Of a stretch of 64,000 nucleotides of DNA, positions 10,741-23,746 are shown piece by piece. Position 1 is the stretch's first letter; every line of letters starts with the position of its first letter. Source of the DNA: Trogon surrucura (lineage: Eukaryota > Chordata > Aves > Trogoniformes > Trogonidae); NCBI GenBank assembly GCA_020746105.1, contig CM036621.1, forward strand, positions 50,068,264 through 50,132,263. Direction: 5' to 3'. The translations under genes and the position numbers were made by a program. Below the pieces are notes generated by a model. The model did no database searches. It was given only the letters and a program-made list of their open reading frames with translations, and was not told where the DNA came from.

Positions 10741-13700
10741 ATGCCTGCATGGCATTTAATTTATGTTGGCTGGTGTGTGTGAGAGGGAGGAAGTTGCATG
10801 TTGCTGTATGCAAAATTACGTCTTAGGTGTATAAGCCAGAGCTTGCAAAACTTTTCTTCACACTCTCCCAGTAGCTTTGATGAGGATTATGCCTCCACAG
10901 AGGGTGAAGGAGGTGGCATTGGAAAAGTACCGTTTGTAGCTGAGCTGCAGCCAAAAATACAAGTGAAGGGTTTCTCCTGAAATGATGTTTCAGCAAGGAG
11001 CTGGGAGCGGTGTCGGGGTACATGAGGCTTGCTGAGCTCTGCCTTGGTACACTTTCATGAACTATAAATACTTTGTCTGTTTGTGGGGTGTGCAGGCAGT
11101 CATTTCAAATTCCAGTGCATTTTCAGTATTCCTCTGTGTAGGGACTCTTGAGTCTCCTGCCTTTGGGGAGGATGAGATCTTGGTCCCTTGGATGGGACCC
11201 AGAGCTTGTAGCTCCGGGATTGGTGTTGCTGAGCCTCTCGGAGCATTTCAATATTGCTTGAAAGGCTTTTGTGGCTGGTGGTAGACTGAGGATTGGGAAA
11301 CACTGTCTTGAAGACTTTGAAGCTCTCCAAAGGTGTGATTTTTTCTGGTCCGTGGTCTCGGTTCAGGCTTGCATGATGGACAGCCTTTTGAGTACAGATA
11401 TAAATCCATAAAGCATTTCAGCACAGGAAAGGACAAAAAGCACTAATTATCAGCAGAAGAGCTAATAGTTATCCTTACTACGTAGCAACTGCTGTGCTCT
11501 GTTACAGATATTGCTGTGAGAAAACACAGATGAAAGGGTTAAGGTGTGTTATCCTGTGATAAGTGATGTACAGGAGGGCCGGGGATGGTGTCTTCTGAGC
11601 CGTGTGTTGCCCCTGTGGGTGAGAGCGGGCTGTGTGACTTACAGGTGCTGTGGGGGCTGTCGGTTTTCAGGCTCGAACCCCCGGGGAGAGGGGTGTGTGT
11701 GAAAGCCAGCCCCACGCCAGCTTGCAAAAGCCTTTTTGTGCTCACATTTGGGTCACTCTGCCTTCTCCTGAGCCACTGCTGCAACTCCGACAGCGGTTGG
11801 TACAGACTTGCTTCTCTCAGTCTGGCTGTGAAGTAAAATATTAGAGGTGTATTAAAGGATTGGTTTTTTAAGGCAGTTCTGGCTTACTCTCAGCTACCTA
11901 AAAATAGGCTGTGGATATTCCTGATTTTTAGAGGCATTAGCCTACCTTTTAGAAACAAGTAAGGAATGTTGTATTTTACACACAGCTCTCAGCACTGTAT
12001 GAAAAAAAGCAGACTACAAAGCACAGTGCAAGAAAATTGATTTATCATCAATTTATTGCTTGGAGCTCTAGGCAAACTCATCTTGAGACAGAACAGAGAT
12101 CTATAAAATCTTTTCATCTGAAACTATGAATTAAATTGGGAGGAACTGCTGATGAGAGACCAGAACCAACCCTTAAACCAGACAGGCTTTTGGGAACGGG
12201 TCTCCTGCTGCAGCAAGGGGACTTGGGGAGATTATGCTGATTTACCCCAGGCAAGTATGTGGAACCGTTTCTTTCCTTACTATGAATCTGGCTTATGCAG
12301 GAGCAAGCCTACAGTATTTCCCCTGCTCCCCCCTTGATTTCAGTGTAAATTTTCCTTTTTTTGTTGGTGTGTCTTCTTAATCTTGCAGTTTCTTTTCCAG
12401 TTGTGTACTCGTTTCTTCTGTGGTATATGTGAATTCTTAAACCTCCTAATAAGAGGATACCCTGCCTTTTTCAGCAGGAAGCCTCTGAAAACAAGCTGGT
12501 GCATCTCTGTTGTCCGATCACTATATAAATAAATAAAACCTGTTCACATATTCCCTTCAAAGGTGCGAGTAAGAGAGTGCTAAAGAACTCTCTCCACTGC
12601 ACCATTGTTTTTTGGTTGGTTTTTTTTTTTTTTTGAATTGGAGAAGAAAAAAAAAAGCTGTATTATGTCAGTGACCTGTAATAAATAGCACCGCAATGAG
12701 AAGCGACAGCCTCATTCACCTTGCATCCATGCAGAAATAACTAAGCTCTCTTCCCATGCCTTGGAAAAAAAAAGAAAGGAGAAAGAAGAGAATTAAAGAA
12801 TTGACCTTGGCTTGTAGTCACTCCTCTACTACCAGAGAACAGTCTACCAGCAAGAGACTGAAGTTGCACTGGCTGTTACTGCAGGCAGCGTATTGCCTGT
12901 GTTACCACAAGCTATTCAGCCCAGAGCGCGTGAAGTGCGGTCCACGTCTTTCTCTTGATGCCTGAAAGTGTAGTTAGCTGAACTCTTTGTTGGCAAAAGA
13001 CAGAGGTTTGGAAGGCTTAAATATTTAAATGGGAAAAAAAGGAAAGAAGGAAAGATTTATACAATAGTGAGGTGCAATGTAGTCAGACCGTTTCTTTGCA
13101 GCCTTATTTTTATATGTCCTGTATTTGTCATAGTTTATTATGAAGTTAAGGTAATTTGGAGGGTTTCTTGCAAATTAAAGTATATTTCAAATTAAAGAGG
13201 GGAAGATATAAAATGCCTTCATGAGAGCTGGTAGAAGACTGATGGAAATTTATGTTTGTATGTCTTTCAGTTTGTAACACGTTCTGTTAAACGTCTGGAT
13301 GGTTTTCTTTATTGCTTTCTCATTGAGGTATTTGATTTTTGAAGTTTCCAAGAAGCACTGGGGAAAATACCAAAACGTTACTTTGTTAGGGTTATGATGT
13401 GTTGGTTTTATGTGAGCAGAGCCACCTCCTGTTTCCTTGTGTGGACTCTCCATCTCCTCCTGGCTCACAAACTGCTGGCTTTGGGATGCTGTGGGTCTGG
13501 ATCCAGCCCTGTACTGACTCCCTGCCCCTCTTCATGGGCACCCACGTCCCCCAGCTGGGTAACCTGTAGTGGGAGCTGGTAATCCGCCAGTAACAGCCCA
13601 GTGCTGATATCCAACAGGTTGGAATGACTAAACTCCTCCCTTGGTTTGCTTGGGAAAGGCAAATAGCAGCTGTCCTATCCCATTGTTTTAACATCAGGTT

Positions 13701-14690
13701 ACTTCTGAGTGTTGCACCAGGGTTATTTTTAGTGTGTGTGTGTGCATGTCCCCAGCTTTCTGTTGTCTGTGTGTGACTGAGTGGGTGTGTGTTGGAGGCA
13801 AGGCAGAATATCTCTTGCCAGCAGAAATGTGGTTTCCCCTGGCAAGGTGAGGAGAGTGGAAGGATACAGTGAGAAAAGAGCAATAGGGGAGAGAAAATGC
13901 AGAAACTTTTTTTTAAAAAAACTTATTTATTTATTTTTTTATGAGCCCTTTCAGGCAAGCTTCACTTGCTGGACATCATTGTAGGCTGGGGTCATCCTGA
14001 AGTAAATACAGTTATTGGCTTTTTTCTCCTTGCTGAGCAGAGAAGTTGTGCCTGCCTGATGCTAGTGAAATTGCACTCAGTTATCTCCCCTGGCAGCACA
14101 CCTGGTCCACACTCCTTGTGGTAAGAAAATGCAGGTTTTGCAGCAGGAAAACCTTGCTTCCTGCTGCTGGGAAGGGCTCTGGTCCCCCCCCCAGCTTGTT
14201 AAAAGAAACTGATACGTGCATACCATCAGCAGCCTCACCTGTCTGCAAAGAGCATCCTTTTTGCTAGTGGTGCCACTGCCCCAACCCCCCCCCAAAAAAT
14301 CCTCCCTCAGGGTTTCTGTGTGCTGCCCAGGCTTGTGGAGCAGAGATGCTCTATAGGGAGGAGTCGCCACCTTCCCAGACTTCAGCTGGGCAGAGCAGCA
14401 GCGCAGGGCAGTCCAGTGAAAGGCAGGGGAGCGGGACATGAGCCACACTGGTGGCACGGCCCAGGTGGTGCTTTGGGAAAGAAATCCAGGGAGGAAAAGG
14501 GCTTTATTTTTTTATTTTTTTTAAAATTAAATCTCAGTATGAGAAGAGAGGGACTCAACCTCTTCTTGTGCTGTCTCGGATCCAAGGGATGGAAAGATGT
14601 GGAGTAAAAGCATTTTTTTTCCCCTGCTTCTATTTCTTGGTGGGCTTAAATTTGCTTGCAGCAGTTTCTTTATTGTGAATTCGTTTGATA
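10741..14690. other. Non-coding DNA with low-complexity tracts
   Basis: No gene recognised. The longest frame (13392-13883, minus, 163 codons) has no domain and lies opposite open plus-strand frames. Bases 12034-12054 form a small inverted repeat (AAATTGAT, 5-nt spacer, ATCAATTT). T15 at 12620-12634 faces A10 at 12647-12656 and could pair as a hairpin. Bases 12660-12760 (around AATAGCACCGCAATGAGAAG) look unusually complex for this AT-rich area. A short GT run lies at 13731-13742, and two runs of nine C lie at 14184-14192 and 14285-14293. Confidence 0.6.
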
Positions 14691-14900
14691 TTCAGTCTAT
14701 AAGCAGTAAAAATAATGAAGCCATTTAGTATTCCTGGGGACGCCGCATGCACTTCTGAAAGTATTTTATTACAGTTCAACATTAGTTAATGGACGCTTAC
14801 AATAAACCATTATCATTCGGGTTGCATCTCATTTCTTTCCACAGAGCGTTTTTTTTTTAACACAGAGTACCATGCTGTTTTAGTTCACATGACACTTAAA
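14691..14900. other. Complex AT-rich block, possible conserved element
   Basis: The stretch holds homeodomain-type cores (TTAGTTAATGG near 14783, AACCATTATC near 14805) and CACTTAA at 14893-14899, without simple repeats apart from T10 at 14849-14858. It has no coding frame. The call rests on texture only. Confidence 0.25.
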
Positions 14901-15426
14901 GCATCATGTGGTGGTAATTTACAGAGAAAGGATAAACACCTGTATGTGCTACTAGAGAGATGCTGCCTGCTAGCTGTCCTCTCTCCGTGGCTGGGTTTGG
15001 ATTGGGACAAGGAGGTGGTGGTCGCTCTCTGTCCTGCTTTGGAGCCTGGGAAGAGGTTGCCCATGTTGGACTGAACTCATTGGGATGTGAACACGGGTGT
15101 TTCGCTGTCCTGGGCTTTGTCGCGGGGTCTTGTGGGCAGCCTGTCTGGGTAACGGGCTCTTCTCTTCTGCCTTGTTAGCCCTGCGGTAACTTCAGCATCA
15201 CCGGGATGAGGACAGGCTGCTTCTGTTGAGATGCAAAGATTTGGAGCACTCGCGCAGTTGCAACACGCTCTGCAACCATCCAGAATTTACTTTTTAAAAG
15301 AACACGGCTAAAAATAAATAGAGGTAGTTCTTTGTCTGCCTTTTTTTTTTTTTTTCTTCTTCTATACAATGTTTTTGGCAGACCAGATACTTCTGTTACC
15401 TAGCTGCTCTTTCCAGTGTTACACTG

Positions 15427-15660
15427 TTAAGTGTTTGTTAATTAACACTTAATGACTGGGTTATGATGAAACTAAGGGAGTCTTATCTGAAGGCAAAGCA
15501 ACTGGCAAAAGGGATTCATTATGATCAGAGCAACTCTAATGAATGTTAAATTAATTTGTAATAATGTGACACTTAAATGTTAAGCATATTGTTAATAATT
15601 ACAGATGCAGTTTTACCTTATCTGCTTTGAGCTTTACTGCTTTTTCCTATATATACTAGA
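15427..15660. promoter_or_regulatory. AT-rich block with repeated TTAAGTG motifs
   Basis: TTAAGTGTT at 15427-15435 and AACACTTAA at 15444-15452 are perfect 9-bp inverted arms around an 8-nt spacer, with TTAATTAA overlapping the spacer. CACTTAA, the same core on the other strand, recurs at 15570-15576. TNAAGTG is the core bound by NK2-class homeodomain proteins. ATTAAT (15550-15555) and GTTAATAATTA (15591-15601) add homeodomain-type sites. Enhancer function is inferred, and the AT-rich background weakens the case. Confidence 0.3.
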
Positions 15661-18600
15661 GGGCCGGTTTTCCAGTACCTATCTATACTGATAATTTCAG
15701 ATTTCTGTAGCTGCAAATAGCTTAATTACCTATTTGTCGCTTTCACAGTAGTTAGATACATGTGTGTAAGATAGGAAGTTGATGTAAATATATATAATTT
15801 ATTATGGAGATTCTGTAACTGTGGGTTGTTACACAGAAGTGACAGTGTAATTAACGAGGATGGTCTGTGGCTTACTATCCTTCATGGGAGAGAAGGGAGG
15901 GGAAAGATGTCAGACATTCCCACACTTATGATTAATACTTTATCTGTGGTTAGTTATTATAGTTATTTGAGAACACAAAGGGATTTGTTTAAAATAAAAT
16001 CATGTACTTGATGCTTAGATTTAATTAAAAAAAATGCCTAAAATTACTTTTGCGTGCCAAACCTAGCTTGGAGTCATTTTGCTCATATTTGTGGCATTGC
16101 AACCGTTTTTATTTTACTGAATTATTTTTCTTGCTTACCTAACACTTTAAAAGTAGGAACTCTTTTTGCAAAAAAGTAAAATTAAAAATAAAGAACCATT
16201 GTCCTAATGCCTTTGAGAGATACGGTAGTGGCAGATGGGGGGGTAGCAGGCACATCCCCGTAAGGTGAGACAGGACAGTGTATGTCCCTTCACTGTTTAA
16301 AAACATTGCATCATGCTTCGGGATTCGAAGGTGTTTATTTGTACTTGATCTCCCGCCCAAAGCACCTCACTATTCTCCTTCCGCTGGTTCTGAAGTACTC
16401 ACAATGAGGTTATTTGCTATGTGAACAATTTGATGGAGATGTTGTGTCTGTGTTTCCCAGCATTGCTTGTTCTGGCTGTCTAGGACAGGGAGGCTGGAGA
16501 ATGTTGCTGGAAACAGCAAAAAATAAAAAATTCAAAAATATATGGAATTTCGACATGGCTAGAATGAGTAAAAAGTTGCTAAGGGCCTTAGAATTTGGTG
16601 CAGTGTTTAGGTTTCAGTACAGCATCACACATCTTGCTCTCTGCTTAGAAACCTACACCTGTGTGTGTGATGAGAGACTGGGCTGCAGTGTTGGGGCACA
16701 CTGTGGTCCAGCAGAACCTGTCCAGGGGAGGTGATCTAGTGTGATTTTTGCCTGGCCCGTGAAGCTGGTCAGGTGATTTTGGTGCAGAAGACACAGTGCT
16801 TGGGTTGTGGTGTTTGTGCATCAGCCAGTGAAGCAGCTGGCACAATTCTGCTCCTGCCTTCAAATCCCACCAAGAGCAAGCTTCTAGAAAGGGAAAAATA
16901 AAAAAAGCAAATGCTTATTCTGCTGGTGAAAAACAGCGATCAATAGTAATTAACTTACACCATCTTATTTCTTTCCCCTCTTGTTTTTGCAGAGCGGTGG
17001 GAGGTGCAGCGATGCTGCCTCCTGCGCTGACGGCTCTTCCCTTTGCGGGCTTCGACAGCAAAACCTCTGCCAGGAGGGTGGCTGTGAAATCCCTTGAGTT
17101 ACAGCTGCTAGGAGGCAGGGCCTGTGAGGGGTGTTTCTGTTTTATCTTCCTTTTTTTCCCCTCCTGTGAACAGTGGCATGGAAGCGAGAAGGCAGGCTTC
17201 TGTGGGCTGTGTCTCCAAAGGTCATATAACACTTTATGTTTTCCCCGACATGACACAGCGTGACAGAACAAAGTATTTATCTTGTGTACTTGTCAGCTTC
17301 GTTCTGCTGGCTCCGGAATGATGAAATACTACCGAATATGCTGCTGCTTGTTTCCTTTAGGGACTTGCACTGATTTGTTTAAAGTGTCGCCTGCACCCAG
17401 TAAATGCTTCATTTATTGTAGTTGACACCTGACAATGTCTGAAGGAAACATATCAAGGCAGCGCAGAAATATTATTTTCTTTATTTGCTGTGTCCTAATA
17501 TAAATGCAGTCTGTAATGATAAATTGTGTTTCTTTAGAGTGGCACCTGTGTGTGTGTTCGTGTGGTTTGAACTGCCGGGGTGAGGTTTCTGGAGACGTGC
17601 TCCATTTCCATCAGAAAAATGCATTTTGACTCCTGATGGGGTCAGCCTAACTGTTAATTATCACGGTGAGTCACTAATGAGCTCTTGCCTCTGGAACTCC
17701 TCAAACTTTTCCCCATTACTTGTTCTGATGCTTAAGCGAAAATAAAAATAGATCTCTTGAAAAAGGGGTGTGAGGGGAAATTGAACATTTGAGGTGGTGG
17801 TGTGACCCTTGTAATTATAATATTTGATGCAAAGGCTCTCCGATTTAACTCTTGGTATCATGTTAGGCTTTGTGGGTGATTTTTTAAAAAATGGTTTTTT
17901 TACATTAAGCACTTCTTCATTGTCCCTGAAGGATAATGGAGAATCCAAATTCCTCTCTCAGCAAAACAATCAGTGCAAAAATAACAAACATCAAAGAGAT
18001 GGAGGGAAGCAGCTTGCCCACAGTACTAATTGCTAATGCTATCGTGTGTCAAAGCATTAAAATGTGACTCCCAAGTTCCTAAAAGTGCACTTACTGTGGG
18101 TTTGAAGGCTGCGTGTGGTTCAGGGAAGCAGCTTTGGTGCCTTTGGTCTTCTGGCCTCTGATGATTGTGTGGGCTAGCAGAGGTACAAGCAGTATTGGGA
18201 CCTCCTGCAGTTCACTGTGAAGAGCAAAAAGGACCTTTGGGCACATCGAGAGGCTGCTGCATCAGTGCTGCTCCCAGGGCACAGCTTTACTTGGGCTTAG
18301 AAAATGCATAATCCAATGTGTCTCTGTTCTCCTATGTCCTGCCCTGTGTGCATGCATGCAGCATACAACACGTGTGCACGTCCACCCAGCGCACTGGTGC
18401 TATGTATCAAGTATGGCAAGTGGTGCGATCTGTATTCTAGATGCTTCATGATATTGTGAGAGCCCAGCACAGGTTATACTACAGAGGTTCTGTATTGCCT
18501 GGAAAGATACAAATTGTGTGAAAAATAAGCATATTTTTAGGTTTTACTTCTAGATAAATAAGCGATGCTGGGCAAAGAAGACCTCCTCTATACGATCGGA

Positions 18601-18920
18601 ACTTGTAAATGGGAAATATATCGTGTGCTTTAATGTTGTTTTGTTTTACAGCCATTGTTACAGTTGTAATTAGTGAAATTAGGCTCCTTGTTTGAGTAGC
18701 ATGCTTGTTGTAATTTATTGTGTTGTGCCTTCGACTCGATGTGTGCAGATTAGAGAGGGAGAAGGGCCCCGCTCTTCCTCGGATGCAGTTTCTCAGTAGA
18801 GCACCGGACAGGGCTTTGTAATGATATTCGGGAGCTGGTCTGGGAGCCCAGAGCCTTCTGTGTCCTGGCATACCCCTGTTCTAGCCTCTTCTCTTCTGCC
18901 TTGATTCCCATTTGTTTCTT
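15661..18920. other. Non-coding DNA, no gene recognised
   Basis: Mixed unique sequence. An acceptor-like site (TTGTTTTTGCAG, ending at 16992) opens onto a GC-richer stretch with frames on both strands, but no matching strong donor and no recognisable peptide follow. Bases 17370-17540 are AT-rich and complex and may be conserved. Alternating TGCATGCATGCA occurs at 18349-18360. Confidence 0.6.
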
Positions 18921-18945
18921 CCCCCCCCCCCCCCCCCCCCCCCCC
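18921..18945. repeat. Run of 25 C (poly-G on the minus strand)
   Basis: An uninterrupted run of 25 cytosines follows TTTCTT and precedes TTATAG. The minus strand has 25 guanines, enough for G-quadruplex or triplex structures. Such a run is very length-variable, and long-read or PCR data may report a different length. Confidence 0.9.
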
Positions 18946-19859
18946 TTATAGTACACTTTTTTGGATGCAAGGACTGTTTTTTCCCATGTGGCTGTGCACA
19001 GCGACATCTGGATTTTGGCTTGTGGTGAACATGTTAAGGAGGCAGTTGCCACGATGGTAATATACAGATAAATTTCATGAAAATGGTGTTGAGGAGCTTG
19101 ACTACTATGTTGTCTGTATGTTGTGGAGAGCAGTTTTTGCTGCTATTTTCTGCTGGGCAATTGGATATGAGTGCCCAAGGTACTCCTGACTTCAGATGCT
19201 CCTCATCTGTGTCTGCTTCCAAAGACAGGATGTGACAAGGTGGAGTTTGACTTCCAGCTGCTGAAGTGGCCAAGTTTCTACCCGATGTGGGGAGGATTTG
19301 GCTTGAGTGGGAATTGCAAAGAGAAGCAGGTGATCACCTTTGAACCAGCCTTATGGTCTGTGGTAAAACAGCGATGCTATTTCTGTCCTCTGTTTTATGA
19401 GCTAACCAGTCGGAGCTTGTGAAAGCTCCTTAGTTACCCAGACTTGGGTTAATCATAGTGTAGTAAGAAGTGACCCTAGGTGTGGGGCTGCTCTCGTCGT
19501 GTACAGGAACTTATCCCTGGAGAGGAGGACCCGTGTGTCCCTGTGGGAGGGGCGAACACTTGATTGAGGCAGTGAGAGCCAAGTATGCTGATCCCATTAA
19601 ATTGGTGGTACTGGGAAGGTCTGTCATGGGTAAGCTACCATTTTTCTCCTTCAAATTTGGCTACCTCTGTATCTTATTCCCTTGAAAGAGAAATTGCCTC
19701 CTGTCGCAGGGAGAGCTTCAGTGGAACAGTGAAATGTCCTCTGTGTTAAGGCAAACTCCTTAAAAAATAATTGGTGTCAGTCATTTCTATGCTAATATTT
19801 CACCACAGCTAATTTAGCAAACAGATGGTGGTCCATATTATGGCATACGAGTAGGGTTT
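18946..19859. other. Non-coding DNA, no gene recognised
   Basis: Several frames of 70-100 codons overlap on both strands and show no domain. No repeat was recognised. Bases 19760-19860 hold TAATATTTCACC and GCTAATTTAGC-like strings and lead into the motif cluster that follows. Confidence 0.55.
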
Positions 19860-19960
19860 TTCCCTGGGCCAAATGATTACCTCCCTAGTTTTCAATTAGC
19901 AAAGCCTGCCAATTACCTTGAGTGGTTTTCCTTTTAATTACGCAGCTATTAGGTCAGGTA
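19860..19960. promoter_or_regulatory. Homeodomain/NK2-type motif cluster
   Basis: Within 50 bp lie CAATTAG (19893-19899), CCAATTACC (19909-19917), CTTGAGTGG (19917-19925) and TAATTA (19935-19940). CTTGAGTGG matches the form of NK2-class binding sites, and the TAAT cores match many homeodomain proteins. The packing suggests an enhancer core; this is inference. Confidence 0.3.
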
Positions 19961-21239
19961 GGTAGCCAGCCTGGAGGGAGGAGGATAGTGCTCAGTGGAA
20001 TGGGCAAATCCTTATTAGGAAAACCCATAAAAACAAACCAAAAAGGAAAAGCTGTATGATGGGGAAGAGGAGGAGATACACAGTGGGGCAGCACCGTGCA
20101 TGAGCCCTCTTTCTGCTGGTGTGAGCATTGATAAATCGCTTTAAAATGCCTGTTTGGCAGGTCGTGGCACGTAGGTGGTTATAGCACAGGTGAGGTCTGG
20201 AAGATGTTCTGGTTTGACAGTTTGCTGGCTGTATGCTTATTTTTAGCTCTGTGGAGTTTGGTAGTTGAAGGAGACCCGCCAGGAAGGGAAGCCAGCCCCC
20301 AAGCGAAGTGCAGAATCCCGCTGACTCCCCGTGCCGGTGTGGGCAGATGTTTGCTTAGTGCCAAGAAGTGGCAACACGTGGTGTTGGCTGATTTATGAAG
20401 TCTCTAGAGTCTCTGGCTGTCACCGTGTTTCTTATCCCAGCTAATAACAGTTCAGGCAATGAAAAGATACTGCTTTCATAATTTGGGACATCTCATTTTC
20501 CCTTTTGAGCCCCACGTTTAAATCATCAGGTGTCCTCTTCACCGGAATTGTTTCCTTGAGCTTATCTTCCTCTGAGGATCCGTCTTCTACTGTATTTTGT
20601 TTTGACAAGACCGTTCATCTTCTCTCTGTTCTGCTGCTACCAAAACCTGTTGCCTCACTGTCCTCAGGGAGTGGGGATGGAGATGGAAGAGGCTTTGGGC
20701 TTGAATTAACTAGTGATGAGGTTGGGTCTCCTTTGTGATGGAGATATTAATGCAGCATCATGAAAGATGAGGTCTGTCTTCACTTTGGGTGACTTTGATA
20801 ATGAAAGAACATAATTAATCATATTTGGCTCTGCAGAGGATATGTAATCTGGGAAAAACACCTGCCCTAGAGGTGGCAGGAGTATGTGAGAGGAGCAACA
20901 AAATGGAAAGAGGAGCTGCAGCACCCTGGGCTGCTTCTGTAGGAGTATCCAGCACTGTTTGGGGGAGCCCTTAATGGCAGGATTTTGTTCCAGGTGTCTC
21001 AAATCCTCCGTCTATTGCTGTGTGCTGCCCTTCTGCATGTGTCCTCCTCGAAGTCTTCATCCGTGGGGCAAAAACACTGCTAGTTGGTACAGTTTGACAC
21101 ACTAAAAATCAGCATTTCATTGTTGAATGTGTAAGCTTGAGTTTGTGCTTCGGCTGGCTGCTGCAGCATGCACCGCGGCATTGCGAAATAAAGGAGCCCC
21201 TAACTCATCACTGAGTTAAAAGCAGTTGCTTTGCTTACT
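19961..21239. other. Non-coding DNA, no gene recognised
   Basis: Short open frames with no domain lie on both strands (for example 20706-21002 minus, 98 codons). No mobile element or long simple repeat was seen. Confidence 0.55.
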
Positions 21240-21460
21240 CAGATAGGTGTTTCAGCCCTCAAATAATTAACCTTTATTTATTGGCATGTTAAAATGCCTT
21301 TAATTAGGTTTTGGTGCAGTATCTCGAATCTTTTGACTTGAAAGTTTTCTCGCTCATAATTTACAAGTCAACCCTTTGGTGTGGTGTTACAGCTCCACAC
21401 ATAAAGTAATTAAGTAATAACGATTGAGGTGCAGGGTATTTCCTCGGGATTAATGACTGT
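21240..21460. promoter_or_regulatory. TAATTA-rich block, possible enhancer
   Basis: TAATTA occurs at 21264-21269, 21301-21306 and 21407-21412, and ATTAAT at 21449-21454. A short inverted repeat GGCAT-GTTAAA-ATGCC lies at 21282-21297. The sequence is otherwise non-repetitive and non-coding. The cores are typical homeodomain targets; conservation is unknown. Confidence 0.3.
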
Positions 21461-23746
21461 CTGGGAGGAGTTGATGGCCCAAGGTGTAGCCAAGGGCCGT
21501 TAACACCAGCCAACTATTAATTCTAAGAAAATACCATGTGCCAAGGTCATTACTGCTATTAGAAGTTGAGAGCAACAAGGAGGTAGGTGTGGGGGGGAGA
21601 TGAAGTAACATGGGAAGTATATGGATTTTGAGAAGATGTAATATGGTTTTAATGGGTATCCGCACAGTGAACCTGTCGATTAGCCAGTCTGCTTCTTCCC
21701 TCCATTCCTCACTGTTCTGTCCAGAGCTTAATGGTGAGGATCACGGCGAGCAAGGGTGACGCTTTTCCTGTCAAGTGCCCTTTTCCTTAATGGTATTTTG
21801 TCCACTTTAGAGGATGCTTTATGCATATTACTAATGCCATTTTTTTTTTTTCTGGTCCTTTTAGGAGAACTCTTAAAATCCCAACCTAGCTGCAACCAAA
21901 AGCATTGAGAATATCAATGGGAGGGTGAAATGCCAAGTTGTCTGTATGAGCAGGAGGTAGAAGAACGGTGCTATTGGAAAACCCATAGGTTGCCCAAGTG
22001 CCAGTTCAGGACTAACTGCAAATAGTGTGTCAAAGCACCTGTTTCTGTGGCAAAAGGACCTTATTTCAAAGCTAAACTGTAGTTGCAATGTGGCATACTG
22101 CATTTTGGGATTTTGGTGGGTGGTTAAGCCTAACTACTCCCTGAAGGCTGTGGGATAAAGATAAATCTTCAGATAATGGCTGTATATATATAAAGTTAAA
22201 AGCTTAAGAGACTTGAATTCGCACAACTTGAATTCAGTTACAATCTTGGGCTCACTGACAGAGAAAATACCTGTGTTGCATTGGGTTTTTCTCTTTAACT
22301 TAACATTCTCAGCATCAAAGGAATAGGGCTTTTGGCTACGTGAGGCTGTTGTCTGCCAGTGAGTTTCTGTGCACTCTTCCCTTCCAGGGTGGGCTCTGAT
22401 ATGAGTACTCATCTCCTTCTTCCAGTGCCACTGGTTTCCAACTGCTGGCACGGTTTTATAGTTTTGAGGTTTCAGAGTTACAGGACCCAGATTTCCAAAA
22501 GTGATGCTATTGGAGGTGGTTTGGAGGAACCTTAGTTCCTGAGTGGTGGGTATCTTGTGGGTGGAAGCATTCAACCAGCTTTATATCAGCATGTGATGGT
22601 TTATGAGAGTGAGCAATAAAAATAAGTAATTTAAAAAAATATATAGAAGAGGTTGGCTGTAGGAAGGACCATCTCTGCTGAAGGAGGGAGATGGATATGT
22701 TGGCATCCATGGTGTAAACAACTGATTGCTACCTCAGGCAAGCCCTGGCCTCTGCTGGAGCAATGTACTTGCCCCTGCTTTAGAATTAGGTTCGGGATAC
22801 CTCTCCCAATTGATTTTTCTATTATTAGTCCTTGTGAAACCTGCCTTTCCTATGTTTTCTCATTTGGCTGGAGCTCAGGAGGAATGAATCTTTTAGAGGT
22901 AGGACTTAAAGGTGTCCTTTTCAAAGGGGATTTGATTGAGTTTATGATGGGATTCAGGCAGTTTTGGAGGAGCTGAGCATCCTCCCATCCCTGTGAGAGG
23001 CTTCCAACAGCTCATGTGAGCGGCAGTGCAAAACTGCCTTGGGAAACTCCCTGTTGCTGTCATCCTTCTGCAGTCTCTGGTCATGTCCCCAAACTGGTGT
23101 GTCTGGCTAGTGAAATTATTTTTTTTTTTTTTAAAAGAAAAGTTTTTAACAGAGTGGGGACAGATGCAATTGAAAATCATGTTTTTGTAACTTTGTAATT
23201 TTCTTGCACATCATTGTGATTTTAATAATGATAAATAATCTGTTAAAAGCAATTATGGCGTGAATAATAATCCTAACTAATAAACAGAATGTACTGTGTA
23301 ATTTTAGTCGTTTTCAGCCATCTGGCTCCAGTCTCCCTAATTGACTTAAAGTGTAGTGACAATGTCAGCAACATACAGTGTTCAGCTCGGCTGAAATTCC
23401 TGAGCAGGCATTCCTTACAGAAATACAGATTATATTCTTTTTTTTTTAAGAAAAAATAATAAAATCGATACATCAAAATTACAACTAGCTCTGTTACAGC
23501 AGCACAGATCGTGAATCCATCAGTGTTGTCTTCCACTGAGCTCAAAAAACTTTATTTATAATGATTCGATTGTGTACGGTTTCATTATTTTCTAGTGAAA
23601 CTGCAACTGGAAGTCTTTGAACGTATCCAAGTATCTAAATTCATGCTGGCACTTACTTCTGAAGCTGCCAGAATTTAAATGCTTTCAGTGTTGGCCAGAC
23701 TTAAGGCGTCTCTTAAAACTCAAGTGCTCTCTTTGGTCGGTTGCTA
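21461..23746. other. Non-coding DNA, no gene recognised
   Basis: An ATGCATATTA octamer-like string is at 21821-21830, just before T12 at 21840-21851. A TATATATATA string lies near 22182. T14 lies at 23119-23132. The minus-strand frame 22134-22574 (146 codons) has no recognisable domain. Confidence 0.6.

Noticed and set aside
13392-13883. 163-codon minus-strand frame
   Set aside because: No domain, low-complexity His/Thr section from a GT repeat, and open frames on the opposite strand.
16993-17123. Exon-like segment after TTGTTTTTGCAG
   Set aside because: The acceptor is good, but the only donor nearby (CTGTGAGG) is weak and the peptide is not recognisable.
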